In this document: piece by piece, positions 8,322 to 19,597 of the stretch | Position numbering within the stretch: the first letter of the stretch is position 1 | How the letters are laid out: each line of letters starts with the position of its first letter | NCBI RefSeq assembly: GCF_009372235.1 | Contig: NZ_ML762920.1 | Location: 1,077,980-1,141,979 of the forward strand | Reading direction: 5' to 3' | DNA from: Dickeya oryzae | GTDB lineage: Bacteria > Pseudomonadota > Gammaproteobacteria > Enterobacterales > Enterobacteriaceae | Length of the DNA stretch: 64,000 bases | The notes under the pieces: generated by a model | The model's database searches: none | Told to the model about the DNA's origin: nothing | What the model saw: only the letters and a program-made list of their open reading frames with translations | Made by a program: the position numbers and the translations under genes

Positions 8322-9806
8322 ATGCCCAACATGAACACAGCAGATAATGTCATTATCGACACACGTTTTGGTAAAATTCGCGGCACCTGTCTTGATGGGA
8401 TTATGGCGTTCAACGCGGTGCCATACTCTCAGCCACGTACCGGTGTCAACCGGTTTGAGAAACCCTCAGCGCCCCCATGCTGGGACGATATTTACGATGC
8501 CACCTCGCCCGGCCCGGTATTCCCGCAATTACCTTCACGCCTTGATGCCGTGATGGGTGCTTACGAAGCGGCACAGTCTGAAGACAGCCTGCATATCAAC
8601 ATTTGGGCTCCCCGTGATCTGGAGCAGCCAGCCCCGGTACTGGTGTTTATTCACGGCGGCGCATTCATGACTGGAGGTGGATCGCTACCGTGCTATAACG
8701 GCCATGAATTAGCCAAAAACACCGGGATGGTGGTCGTTACCATCAATTACCGGTTGGGGCTGTGGGGATTTATGCCAATCCCTGAATGGGGTGCTGTCAA
8801 TCTGGGACATCACGACCAGATTGCCGCGCTGCGATGGGTTCGTCAGGCCATTGGTGCGTTCGGTGGCGATGCATCACAGGTCACCGTTGCCGGTCAATCC
8901 GCAGGGGCTTACAGTATCGCAGTGATGCTGGGAACCGAACTCGGCCCGTCACTGTTTGATCAGGCGATTCTAATGAGCGCACCACTTGGCTTACCGCTGA
9001 AAACCGCCGAAGAATCCACGACCTTTCGTTCCGCGTTACTGCGTGAACTGGGATACCCGCCAGATGCGTTGGAAAAATTATTGGAGCCTTCCGCCAGTAC
9101 GTTGCTGGCCGCTCTGGCGCGAATGAAACCATCAGGTGAAGTAACCGGGGATGTGACGCCCCCCTTTATGCCGGTTATCGATGGCAACATCATTACGTGC
9201 GATCCATTGAAGGCGATCATTACTGGCAGTGCCGCCTGGTGTCATACGCTGGTGGGCATCACCCGAGAGGAGCATTTTTCCTTCTCGGTCGGTGACTCTC
9301 CGCTTAACACCCTTACCGATGACCAAGTGGCCATGCTGTTTGAAAAACAGTATGGCCCGACCAAAGGCCCAGCGATACTGAAAGCAAACAGAGCCAGAAG
9401 AATGCCAGCCACCCCACGCAATCTGCTCGCCGATATGCGAAGCGATGTCGACTTCATCGACCCGACATTCCAGTTTGTTGGCAGTCAGGTGAAGCACGGC
9501 CAGGCACAAACTTACTTCTACCATTTTGACTGGCAATCACCACAGGAAGGGCTCGGCGCAGGCCACTGTCTCGATCTGCCTTTCCTATTCGGGAACCTGG
9601 ATACCTGGTCGTCTGCTCCCATGCTGCACCATGCGGATCCGCAGGTTGTGAGATCGCTAACCCTGTGTTTCCAACAGGCGCTGAGTGCATTTGTTCATAC
9701 CGGAACCCCGTGCGGAGAAAACACACCACACTGGCCCAGTTATCAGAAACAGTGTGCGGTAATGCATTTCGATAACCGCACCAGCGTGTTTCATCACATC
9801 CAATAA
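8322..9806 (+). CDS. Type B carboxylesterase
   Basis: This 494-aa alpha/beta hydrolase belongs to the carboxylesterase type B (COesterase) family. It has the oxyanion-hole motif FIHGGAFMTGG, NYRLGLWGF and the nucleophile elbow VAGQSAGAYS. The catalytic His is probably in the GAGHCLDLPFLFG segment. There is no signal peptide, so it is cytoplasmic. A good ribosome-binding site (TGAGG) precedes the ATG at 8322. The substrate, possibly a plant ester or xenobiotic, is not evident. Confidence 0.9.
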   Translation: MPNMNTADNVIIDTRFGKIRGTCLDGIMAFNAVPYSQPRTGVNRFEKPSAPPCWDDIYDATSPGPVFPQLPSRLDAVMGAYEAAQSEDSLHINIWAPRDLEQPAPVLVFIHGGAFMTGGGSLPCYNGHELAKNTGMVVVTINYRLGLWGFMPIPEWGAVNLGHHDQIAALRWVRQAIGAFGGDASQVTVAGQSAGAYSIAVMLGTELGPSLFDQAILMSAPLGLPLKTAEESTTFRSALLRELGYPPDALEKLLEPSASTLLAALARMKPSGEVTGDVTPPFMPVIDGNIITCDPLKAIITGSAAWCHTLVGITREEHFSFSVGDSPLNTLTDDQVAMLFEKQYGPTKGPAILKANRARRMPATPRNLLADMRSDVDFIDPTFQFVGSQVKHGQAQTYFYHFDWQSPQEGLGAGHCLDLPFLFGNLDTWSSAPMLHHADPQVVRSLTLCFQQALSAFVHTGTPCGENTPHWPSYQKQCAVMHFDNRTSVFHHIQ

Positions 9807-9828
9807 ACGGCAGTCGTCCGTCAACAAC

Positions 9829-9846
9829 CCCCGCCACCGTGCGGGG
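9829..9846 (+). terminator. Hairpin after the carboxylesterase gene
   Basis: The stem CCCCGC/GCGGGG has a 6-nt loop and sits between convergent genes. A T-rich stretch (TGTTATTATTG) follows on the + strand after 9 bases. Confidence 0.4.
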
Positions 9847-9866
9847 ATTGCCGCTGTTATTATTGA

Positions 9867-10448
9867 TTATTGCGCCGCACGGCCGTAGTAAGCCGTGAAA
9901 CTGGCTTTGGCGAGCGTATTGGCGTTAATCATAAAGCCGCCAAGTGCCGGATTCGCGTCTTTAGGCACATCCAGTGTTTTGGCTTTCAAAGCGTAGACGG
10001 TAAAAATATACCGATGCGGTTTGTCACCCGCTGGCGGGCAGACCCCACCCCATGCCGCCACCCCGTAGTCAATACGCACCTGGCTAGCGCCGGTTGGCAA
10101 GTGCTTACCGCCAATCTCGCCTGCGTTAGTGGCAAGGCTGTTTACATTTGCGGGAATATTGATAACCATCCAGTGCCACCAGCCAGACCCTGTCGGTGCG
10201 TCCGGGTCATAAACGGTGACGGCAAAACTCTGGGTACCTGCCGGTGCGCCATGCCAGTTCAGCGCAGGGGACTGGTTCTGCCCACTGCAGCCAAAACCGT
10301 TAAATTCAAAGCTGGCAGGCAGCGTACTGTTCGGCGCAATTGCCGGGCTGGACAACGTCAGCGTATCCGCATGGGCTGCGGCGGCAGTCATGATGGCACC
10401 AGCAAATAATGAAACGCAGGAACGGCTCATCCGCAAACCGGTTCTCAT
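9867..10448 (-). CDS. Secreted YbhB/YbcL-type PEBP-family protein
   Basis: The ATG at 10448 is preceded by AACAGGAG at good spacing, so it is preferred to the ATG at 10469. The protein starts with a signal peptide ending AAAAHA before DTLTL. The rest is a phosphatidylethanolamine-binding/Raf kinase inhibitor-like domain with VTVYDPDAPTGSGWWHWMV and HRYIFTVYALK. These bacterial proteins are periplasmic and of unclear role; the E. coli paralogues are YbhB and YbcL. Confidence 0.9.
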   Translation of the reverse strand: MRTGLRMSRSCVSLFAGAIMTAAAAHADTLTLSSPAIAPNSTLPASFEFNGFGCSGQNQSPALNWHGAPAGTQSFAVTVYDPDAPTGSGWWHWMVINIPANVNSLATNAGEIGGKHLPTGASQVRIDYGVAAWGGVCPPAGDKPHRYIFTVYALKAKTLDVPKDANPALGGFMINANTLAKASFTAYYGRAAQ

Positions 10449-10635
10449 ATCGATACTCCTGTTATTCATGGTAGGCTTGGACCGTCACTCACCGCCCTTT
10501 TCCAAACGGCAACGCTTGACGATGAGTGTCAGCACACACTAAAACTGTGATAACAATAGTAGCGAACCGCCCTTGTTCCCGTTGTTCCGGTTCGTGCAAT
10601 CTCTGCTCCATTTTCACCACGGATAACGATACGGG

Positions 10636-11484
10636 ATGACGCTAACCCACCATCATACTGCCCTGTCCCTGACGAATCCCGTCGAGCCTATTCCGCCACA
10701 CGCCGCCACCAGCCCGCTGCTTTTGCATCAGATTGTGGCCCGCAGCCAATACGCATTACGCACCGTGGTTATTCGGGCTGACCTGATTGGGTTAGTCGTT
10801 TCTGGCACCAAGCAGTTGCTGGCACCGGAAGGCCGCAGTGATTTTGCACCTGGAGAAATATTTATATTGCCGCGTGGCACCCAATGGGATGTTGTCAACG
10901 ACCCGGCCCCACAGGGGCGCTATGTGGCGCAGATCCTCAACCTGCAACCCGAGACGATAGCACGCTTTTATCAGTCTTTCGGTCAGTTTGCCGCACAGGA
11001 GCCACTACGCCGCGTCGCCAGAGTGACGGATAACCTTGCTATCAAGACCGCGTTTTTACGCACTGTCGACGCACTACGTGATACAGGCAGTTCAGCCTCA
11101 CTGAGTGAACACAGAATGTTGGAGGTGTTGTTGCTACTGGCTGAACACGCCGGTGTGGTTCTGGCCCCGCCAGAGACAATGAACTGGAGTGAGCGCGTGC
11201 GCCGGCTGGTGGCACAACGCCCGTATGACGACTGGTCATCGGGTCGGGTAGCCCAAGCGCTCGCCACCACCATCAGCACTTTAAACCGCCGACTGGCGCA
11301 GGAAGACAACACCATTACCCGCTGCGTACGGGAAACCCGGCTGGAAACCGCCATGGTGTTATTGCAGTCATCTGCACGCTCGGTTGCCGCCATCGCCCTT
11401 GATGTCGGTTACGAATCTCACAGCAAATTCACTGCCGCTTTCCGCCGCCGCTTCGGCATCGTGCCCTCGGCATTACGCAGGTGA
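10636..11484 (+). CDS. AraC-family regulator with N-terminal cupin-like domain
   Basis: This 282-aa protein has an AraC_N-type sensor domain (LPRGTQWDVVNDPAP) and a C-terminal double helix-turn-helix. The C-terminal signature is SVAAIALDVGYESHSKFTAAFRRRFGIVPSALRR. It is divergent from the PEBP gene, which may be its target. The ligand is unknown. Confidence 0.88.
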   Translation: MTLTHHHTALSLTNPVEPIPPHAATSPLLLHQIVARSQYALRTVVIRADLIGLVVSGTKQLLAPEGRSDFAPGEIFILPRGTQWDVVNDPAPQGRYVAQILNLQPETIARFYQSFGQFAAQEPLRRVARVTDNLAIKTAFLRTVDALRDTGSSASLSEHRMLEVLLLLAEHAGVVLAPPETMNWSERVRRLVAQRPYDDWSSGRVAQALATTISTLNRRLAQEDNTITRCVRETRLETAMVLLQSSARSVAAIALDVGYESHSKFTAAFRRRFGIVPSALRR

Positions 11485-11615
11485 TGAGTTCTGATATCTT
11501 ATACGTTACTATCTCCACAGAATATTAGGTCCACCACGCACTGGCGTTGATCGATGTATTGACAACCAGCGCCTTCAACTCCCGTACAGTATTAACGAAT
11601 AGTCGGTGTTATAAG

Positions 11616-11647
11616 TAAAAATCCACCTCTCGAAGTGGTGGATTTTT
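11616..11647 (-). terminator. Rho-independent terminator of the uidA cluster
   Basis: AAAAATCCACC and GGTGGATTTTT form a stem with A/T tails, just downstream of the uidA stop on the minus strand. It is the clear end of the six-gene cluster. Confidence 0.75.
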
Positions 11648-11664
11648 ACATGACCTGATACGTA

Positions 11665-13482
<1,818 letters not shown>

Positions 13483-14757
13483 TTACTTCCACATAAAATC
13501 GTACTGTATTCCTGCTTTTACATCCCAGTAATTCAACTCATTGCCGAGTTTGCTACCATTTCTTTTTTCTTTTGCCACATCGGATGCCACATACATTTTC
13601 ACACCTGAGAGTGGCCCTTCTTTTATGTTATAGAACACCCCGGTAAGAATACCCCGTCCGTTAATTTCAATGGTTCTATTGGCATCCTCATACCCATGGG
13701 TAATAAGTGGTGCAATCATTACACTAAAGTTAGGCTGAAAAAAATATTGCACCCCGGCCTGGAAAGAAAACATATCTTCTTTGTTTCTATCAATGCTAAG
13801 AGAATTAGGATATCCAATATCTGTATCCACATTGGAGCCAATATTATTCATGGCATGGGTGACCATACCAGCAGCGCCAAAGAAGCTTAATTTTGGCATA
13901 CTGTAAGTTACCTGCCCCGAATATACCTGAGTATTATCATGAGTACTGCGAGAGCGCGAAACCCCATCCAGCATTGCGTGGAATGCAAGTAGCTCTACTT
14001 TTATCGTATCTTTATTTTCGAGAGAGAATTTTTTCTCAACAATTGCTTCATATTGAGATGAAACATCACTTTGCCATGAACCTCCGAGGGAATAACGACT
14101 ACTATCGTCATGCCAACTACCCGCTAAAAAAGAACGGGCACGTTTTGTATCATAGCGACCTGTCGCAGAGTTATAGATCCCTTCATTGCGAACCCCCACA
14201 GCCGCATCAGGCCAGAGGAATACACGGGTTCTGTACATAGCCCATATATCAATATTTTTATCGACATCATAACGACCAATGACACCTTCAGAAAGTGTTG
14301 GCATGGTTCTCGTTGAGCCGGACGCAATAAGCGGAACTCGATATGGCAAACTACCATAACCATTATCAGTACCAAAACGGCCTATTTTTACATAGATATT
14401 ATCTGTTGGCTTTAGCTTGATCGCACCGGAAGCAAGACCAAAGCTGTCATAGTCTGCAAGATATCCACGGGTACTCCAACGCGCTTTCGCACCTAGTTTA
14501 TAAACATAATACCCCCCGGCTTCGGCTCCGATAAAATCAGAATAATAATGGGTATTGGCATCAAGCATCGTCCCCTGAACCCACCCATAAATATCTCTTG
14601 ATGCAGCACCAGCACTGGGTCGATCTGCACGCCGGAAATCATTTTTTAGACGAATCCTTAATGAATCCTCATTATCATTAATTTCCGCGGCCTGTACTGC
14701 TAATGTGCCAGACACCAAAATAAAAAACAAAATGGATAACTTTCTATTCTTCATCAT
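13483..14757 (-). CDS. uidC: UidC/GusC-type outer-membrane porin
   Basis: This 424-aa protein has a signal peptide ending LAVQA/A and a beta-barrel pattern ending in an aromatic-rich strand (DVKAGIQYDFMWK). It aligns throughout with E. coli UidC from memory: LRIRLKNDFRRADRPSAGA, RFGTDNGYGSLPYR and ELNYWDVK all match closely. UidC belongs to the OprD-related porins and enhances glucuronide uptake. It is upstream of uidA on the same strand, 48 bp away. Confidence 0.92.
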   Translation of the reverse strand: MMKNRKLSILFFILVSGTLAVQAAEINDNEDSLRIRLKNDFRRADRPSAGAASRDIYGWVQGTMLDANTHYYSDFIGAEAGGYYVYKLGAKARWSTRGYLADYDSFGLASGAIKLKPTDNIYVKIGRFGTDNGYGSLPYRVPLIASGSTRTMPTLSEGVIGRYDVDKNIDIWAMYRTRVFLWPDAAVGVRNEGIYNSATGRYDTKRARSFLAGSWHDDSSRYSLGGSWQSDVSSQYEAIVEKKFSLENKDTIKVELLAFHAMLDGVSRSRSTHDNTQVYSGQVTYSMPKLSFFGAAGMVTHAMNNIGSNVDTDIGYPNSLSIDRNKEDMFSFQAGVQYFFQPNFSVMIAPLITHGYEDANRTIEINGRGILTGVFYNIKEGPLSGVKMYVASDVAKEKRNGSKLGNELNYWDVKAGIQYDFMWK

Positions 14758-14879
14758 AATTATTCTCTATAGAGTACATGAGGTTTTTATTTAAAATAAT
14801 GATAAATACCAGATACACGGTTAAGCAGAATTAAAACACATCTGGCAAATCATTTAATTTAATTGATATCGACATCATA

Positions 14880-14949
14880 CTTCACGTGAAAGATGAATTA
14901 GTGTTATTGCCCTATACATAAATAGGCTTCACGTTAAAGAACTAAGGCA
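14880..14949 (-). promoter_or_regulatory. Paired operator-like sites upstream of uidC
   Basis: CTTCACGTGAAAG (14880-14892) contains the perfect palindrome TTCACGTGAA. CTTCACGTTAAAG (14937-14949) is the same 13-mer with one change, 57 bp away. Both lie in the 278-bp gap between the IIC gene and uidC. They may bind a repressor that tunes uidCA separately from the PTS genes. No regulator is identified. Confidence 0.42.
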
Positions 14950-15035
14950 TAGCGCTTTAGAAACATCAATATGCCTTCCACTCAACTCGAATCATTTAGG
15001 ATATAATTACTAATCAGAGTAACCTGCTATTGTGT

Positions 15036-16304
15036 TTATTTTTTCTCACCCATTTCTAAAGCATAAGAGGCGTTATCTGCTCTTCTGAAAAACGGGTACC
15101 AAACCAGAATTTGCACACCGACTAAAAAAACCTGTAACACAGCAATCTTCCAACTTCCTTCCATAATACCGCTCAATATAATCGGCATGCCTGTTATTGG
15201 TGTTATCCCTGCGACTCTTGGTACCAGGCCTATATAAGTAACCAGATAAGCAATACCCAAACTGATAGCATTCATAAAGATAAATGGAATGGCAAAGCGA
15301 AAATTAAAAACCATAGGCGTACCAAACACCAGAGGTTCGCTGATACCGAACAATGCTGGAATTGTTGTCAATTTTCCTAATGTTTTAAACTGCTGACTTT
15401 TTGAAAAAAACAGCATAAGCAGTGTCAAACCAATAGCACTGGCAGACATCGTATAAGTACTGACGAATGAGCGACCAGTAATATTAGGCAATGCCTCACC
15501 GGCAGAATATGCTGAAAGTTGCACGGCATCCATTGCGGTAAAAATAGGCAAAACGACAGAATAAATTACCATTGTGCCATGAATACCCATAAACCACAGT
15601 AACTGCGCCAAAGTCCACAGTATTATGATGGAAACAATATTCCCGCCGACACCTTGCAACGGAAGCTGCAGAAATGCATAGATAAATTGATGCAGGCTTT
15701 TAAATGGCGTAATGGTAAAAACAACAGAGACTGCCGTAAAAAATATAATAGATGCAAATCCAGGAATCAGGCTACTAAAACTACTTGAAACAACGGGAGG
15801 AACGCTTTCCGGCATTTTTATAGTGAATCCCTGGCGTTTCAAAAAAATATAGATCCATGTTGATAACAGGCTAACGACAATAGCAGTGAATATACCTGTA
15901 CCTCCCAGCCACTGCATGGGAATCAACGGCAATCCTTTTTCAGAAAAATCGACTGGTGTAACGATAAAAAAGTTCAGTAGCGCCAGCAGCCCACAAAACA
16001 AACCATCTTCATCATGCTGTTTCGCATAACTCCCAGCAATAGTCACACCAAATATAACAGCCAGGAAATTAGTAGTGAACATGATAATTGTTTTTAATGC
16101 CCCAGCAATGCCTGCCTGTATGATAAACTCCTTGTAGGCTGGGATTGGTAGGTTTAAAAACAATGCAGCAAATGCACCTAATATAGTAATAGGCATTGCC
16201 CCCATCATTCCTCCTGTAATGCCATTCACCAGTTTACTGGTCTGAATTTTATTTACTACAGGATGGATTTTACTGGTTATCTTTTTTCTATCAAAATTAG
16301 ACAT
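15036..16304 (-). CDS. PTS EIIC, lactose/cellobiose family
   Basis: This 422-aa membrane protein has about ten hydrophobic segments and the hallmarks of the EIIC_2 fold. These include MGIHGTMVIYSVVLPIF and PALFGISEPLVFGTPMVFNFRFAIPFI, the conserved sugar-binding glutamate segment. It transports and phosphorylates a sugar together with the IIB and IIA proteins encoded just upstream. A ribosome-binding site, CAGGGGAG, precedes the start. The neighbours point to a glucuronide or glucuronic-acid-containing oligosaccharide as substrate, but this is inference. Confidence 0.9.
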   Translation of the reverse strand: MSNFDRKKITSKIHPVVNKIQTSKLVNGITGGMMGAMPITILGAFAALFLNLPIPAYKEFIIQAGIAGALKTIIMFTTNFLAVIFGVTIAGSYAKQHDEDGLFCGLLALLNFFIVTPVDFSEKGLPLIPMQWLGGTGIFTAIVVSLLSTWIYIFLKRQGFTIKMPESVPPVVSSSFSSLIPGFASIIFFTAVSVVFTITPFKSLHQFIYAFLQLPLQGVGGNIVSIIILWTLAQLLWFMGIHGTMVIYSVVLPIFTAMDAVQLSAYSAGEALPNITGRSFVSTYTMSASAIGLTLLMLFFSKSQQFKTLGKLTTIPALFGISEPLVFGTPMVFNFRFAIPFIFMNAISLGIAYLVTYIGLVPRVAGITPITGMPIILSGIMEGSWKIAVLQVFLVGVQILVWYPFFRRADNASYALEMGEKK

Positions 16305-16361
16305 AGGGCTCCCCTGGCTACGAATATTGAACCGTGAAAATTAATACTTTTTCAATTGAAA

Positions 16362-16667
16362 TTAATTCAACAGACTTAGTGCATCCATTAATACCTTTTC
16401 ACCATTCATGGTTCCATAGTCAACCATATCAATAACAGAAACCTTTATTCCACGAGGTTCATATTTTTCTCTTAAATCATCTTCAAGATAAGAAATTTGT
16501 GGACCCAACAATAGTATTTCCGTTTGACCATTATAGCTTTTAAACTTCTCCTCTGGCATTGCAATAATGCTAGCATCAATACTCTTGCTTTTAGCACTTT
16601 GCTGCATTCTCGCCATCAACATGGAGGTTGACATGCCCGCAGCACAAACCAAAGTAATATGAATCAT
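16362..16667 (-). CDS. PTS EIIB, lactose/cellobiose family
   Basis: This 101-aa protein starts MIHITLVCAAGMSTSMLMARMQ; the cysteine of LVCAAGMSTS is the phosphorylation site. Its length is typical of CelA/ChbB-type IIB. It sits between the IIA and IIC genes. AAGGAGAG precedes the start. Confidence 0.93.
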   Translation of the reverse strand: MIHITLVCAAGMSTSMLMARMQQSAKSKSIDASIIAMPEEKFKSYNGQTEILLLGPQISYLEDDLREKYEPRGIKVSVIDMVDYGTMNGEKVLMDALSLLN

Positions 16668-16679
16668 AGACTCTCCTTG

Positions 16680-17003
16680 CTATTCCTTATTTTTAATCAT
16701 CTTGTACATTTCTATCATTTCAAGAGCGATATCTCTGGTTGTCATCGCATTCATTAAATGATCCTGACCATGAACCATGATAAGTGAAACAGAAGCTTTT
16801 TTTTCTCCACGCGCCTCAGCCTGAATCAATTCAGTTTGAAAAAAATGCGCTTGTTGCAAAGACTCATTCGCTTCGGCAATGCGTATTTCTGCTATATCGA
16901 AATTCCCCATCCGCGCTGCTTTCATTGCCTGCATAGCTTTACTCTTAGCACTACCACCGTTTACCACTAACTCTGTAATAATATCTTCCAGGCTAATTTC
17001 CAT
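16680..17003 (-). CDS. PTS EIIA, lactose/cellobiose family
   Basis: This protein of about 107 aa is all-helical, with the motif LIMVHGQDHLMNAM, in which the His before GQDHLM is the phosphorylation site of LacF/ChbA-type IIA. Two adjacent ATG codons are possible, 17006 and 17003, both behind GGAGGAG. The IIB gene follows 12 bp later, so IIA, IIB and IIC form one transcription unit. Confidence 0.93.
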   Translation of the reverse strand: MEISLEDIITELVVNGGSAKSKAMQAMKAARMGNFDIAEIRIAEANESLQQAHFFQTELIQAEARGEKKASVSLIMVHGQDHLMNAMTTRDIALEMIEMYKMIKNKE

Positions 17004-17115
17004 CATTAATACTCCTCCTGCTCACTATGGCTATTTAAGGCAATCTTAGCGACCGGCAATCACATTCTCCAGCGGAAGATTTACCATGTTTAATCTGGTC
17101 AATATTGCAATCTAC

Positions 17116-19029
17116 TCATGATGTCGGCAAACCTTTCAGCAACATCATCATCACATCAAATGATTGATTAGCAATCAGTTTATTGATAGCCTCAGCATCA
17201 AATAATAATTTTGTTGTCAGTTGATAAAAACGGCCTATATCGGCATCTTCTTCGGAAGAGATAGAGATGAGAAAAACGATCTGTACCTCATTATGTCCCC
17301 ACCAAATGGGCTTTTTTAAGATTCCTACAGTGACAAAACTCACCTCAGTCATGACCTGAAAGGGATGAGGAATGGCAACTAAATTACCAAAGTCAGTTTG
17401 TCCCAGCATTTCACGTTTCATTACCGCATCAAGAAACCCTTCCGGTAACTGATGGTGTTTACTTGTATATCGAAATAATATATCAAGGGCCTCTTCTTTA
17501 GTCGAAGCATCGATATCCATAAAAAAAAGCTCGGGAAGGTAATATCTATTAAGAAAAGTATTACTACTACTTTCAAATATCTCACTACATGTGGCTATAT
17601 CCTTATTTTCAAGAAAAAGACTCACCTCAAAAACAGGAACCGGCACATCAACATTAATAGGGATAGTTGTAAATATATAGTCAATGCTATTTTTTGAAAA
17701 ATCGAATAGCGATAACTCCCAGGCGGTACACTCATAAATTCTATCGATATATTTCCCGAAGGCCTGCTTATACTTATACATAAATAATTGAGTCGTGCCT
17801 TTGCCTGATGAGCACACTACAATGATATTTTTCTTATCAATATTCTTATCTTTTTTCTCCAAAGCCAGCTCAAAAAGAATTGCAAAATAAGCGACTTCAT
17901 CGTCTGGGATTTTGGTAGCATAGTGTTCAGAGAGCGCAATACATGCCGTTGCAGCCATAGTATAAGCAAATGCATACTCCTTCTTGATTTCATGCAATAA
18001 TGGATTACTAAGTGGAATACCATACTGCATTCTTATATCCAATGGCACCATATGCTGATTCAACGACATTCTTAATTCAAGATTATCCATGAAATCGATC
18101 TTGAAACTCTTATATAAAATCTCTAACATTCTCCATGTCAATTCATCAATTTTCCTTGAAATGATGATATTCCCTCCTGATTTCTTATAAGAATCAGAAG
18201 ATAGTTTTGCTCCCATATGCAGTGAAATATATAAAACCTCACTTTCAGGCAACACAATCTGAAATGCCTCTTGAATAGCATGTGAGATCTCGTTTGCTGC
18301 AACAAGCACATCTGGCTTCATCATTTCCATTATTCGATCACCATCAATAGCGACCAGTTGCATTTGCTGAAGTCGATATACAGCAATAAAAATATGCGAA
18401 ATAAAACTCTCTAATGAAACCTCTGATATACGCAACTCATACTTATATAAAACAGACAAAACAACATTACCAATAATCTTTAATTTCTCATCTTTCTTAC
18501 CGTCAGTGTTCATATAATCACTGCGTCTTATAAGATTGTTAACGATACAAACTCTTTTATTAAATTCACTCCCATTGATAATAACCCCATAATTAGGGCG
18601 TCTCTCTAAAATAAGATGATGTATGTGAAGTATATATTCTACTTTTTTCATATCCGCACTAATCGTATTACGAGAGACATAACACTGGTCACATAAATCA
18701 TCTAATTTTATATAGTCATTACGATTTAAAAGGAAATTCAGGATAAAGAAAACTCTTTCATTTGAGGTTGTTGGATGCGGCCCTTTAATATCCTTACCGA
18801 GTGAAATGGCAAACTCATTAAAATCATCATGATTATCAACAACAAGTTTATACCCCATATTAGATCTTGATGTAATCATTCCACCATGTGAAATTAAAAA
18901 ATCATTAAGATCTTTTAATCTACTACGAACTGTTTTTTCACTAACAGTAATCCTGGCTGCCAAATCACGAGCAGTATGATACTCACCATCAAGCAACTCA
19001 TTAAAAAGGACTGATAATTTACTATACAT
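17116..19029 (-). CDS. PRD-containing transcriptional regulator with PTS IIB/IIA-like domains (LicR/MtlR type)
   Basis: The ATG at 19029 has a strong AAAGGGGA ribosome-binding site, so the upstream GTG at 19062 is less likely. The ~637-aa protein begins with a helix-turn-helix (YHTARDLAARITVSEKTVRS) and a second HTH, then has two PRD domains. A IIB-like domain (IIVVCSSGKGTTQLF) and a C-terminal mannitol/fructose-type IIA domain (GNLVAIPHPFQ) follow. Phosphorylation by PTS proteins sets its activity. It lies 110 bp upstream of the IIA gene on the same strand and very probably activates the cluster. Confidence 0.9.
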   Translation of the reverse strand: MYSKLSVLFNELLDGEYHTARDLAARITVSEKTVRSRLKDLNDFLISHGGMITSRSNMGYKLVVDNHDDFNEFAISLGKDIKGPHPTTSNERVFFILNFLLNRNDYIKLDDLCDQCYVSRNTISADMKKVEYILHIHHLILERRPNYGVIINGSEFNKRVCIVNNLIRRSDYMNTDGKKDEKLKIIGNVVLSVLYKYELRISEVSLESFISHIFIAVYRLQQMQLVAIDGDRIMEMMKPDVLVAANEISHAIQEAFQIVLPESEVLYISLHMGAKLSSDSYKKSGGNIIISRKIDELTWRMLEILYKSFKIDFMDNLELRMSLNQHMVPLDIRMQYGIPLSNPLLHEIKKEYAFAYTMAATACIALSEHYATKIPDDEVAYFAILFELALEKKDKNIDKKNIIVVCSSGKGTTQLFMYKYKQAFGKYIDRIYECTAWELSLFDFSKNSIDYIFTTIPINVDVPVPVFEVSLFLENKDIATCSEIFESSSNTFLNRYYLPELFFMDIDASTKEEALDILFRYTSKHHQLPEGFLDAVMKREMLGQTDFGNLVAIPHPFQVMTEVSFVTVGILKKPIWWGHNEVQIVFLISISSEEDADIGRFYQLTTKLLFDAEAINKLIANQSFDVMMMLLKGLPTS

Positions 19030-19597
19030 CTCATCCCCTTTATAATAATCATCATGTTTCACCCCAATTTGACTCTATCACCCTTAATCAGGAAACTCCA
19101 CCCAAGCCGTCACCATGAAGTTCTGGTAATCATTTGGACATAAGGGTTGTTTTTTTGATCCTCGTCACACAAAAACACTCTCTTATCAATGATAAGAGAC
19201 TAATAAGAACAAAAAATAAAATGCTCTATCACCAAAAATCACGTTAATACATAGCCACGCATTACCGTTCACGGTTATTAAACACAATTCAGTTGACTCA
19301 AAGAGTCACTCCGCATATTAAAAGACTGGATATATACAAACCCACTAATACACGGAATCGTACCCGACAATATTACCTGCCGAGAGGTCGCCATTCAGAG
19401 AATGGAGACGACATTTTCGTAGCGGCTGAAAATATAGAGACAGTGCCACTGGGTGATTGAAGCTGGGTGACGTAGATAGGCTCATATCTGTTATATAGGG
19501 GAGTGACTGACTGTCCGTCATCCTGATCCTACCCAATTGCGCTCGACGATGACTACCGGCACACTGGTGATAAATTAGTCAAATCAGGAGAGACAAG
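19030..19597. other. AT-rich intergenic region upstream of the PRD regulator
   Basis: The region separates divergent genes and must carry the promoters of the PTS/uid cluster regulator and of the reductase gene. It contains the palindrome listed separately. A 63-codon frame at 19345-19536 shows no family features and I reject it. Confidence 0.6.
19179..19199. promoter_or_regulatory. Perfect 21-bp inverted repeat upstream of the PRD regulator
   Basis: TCTCTTATCA and TGATAAGAGA flank a single A. It lies about 150 bp upstream of the regulator's start and nearly 400 bp from the gene on the other side. The size and symmetry suit an operator for a dimeric regulator. The binding protein is unknown. 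Confidence 0.45.
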
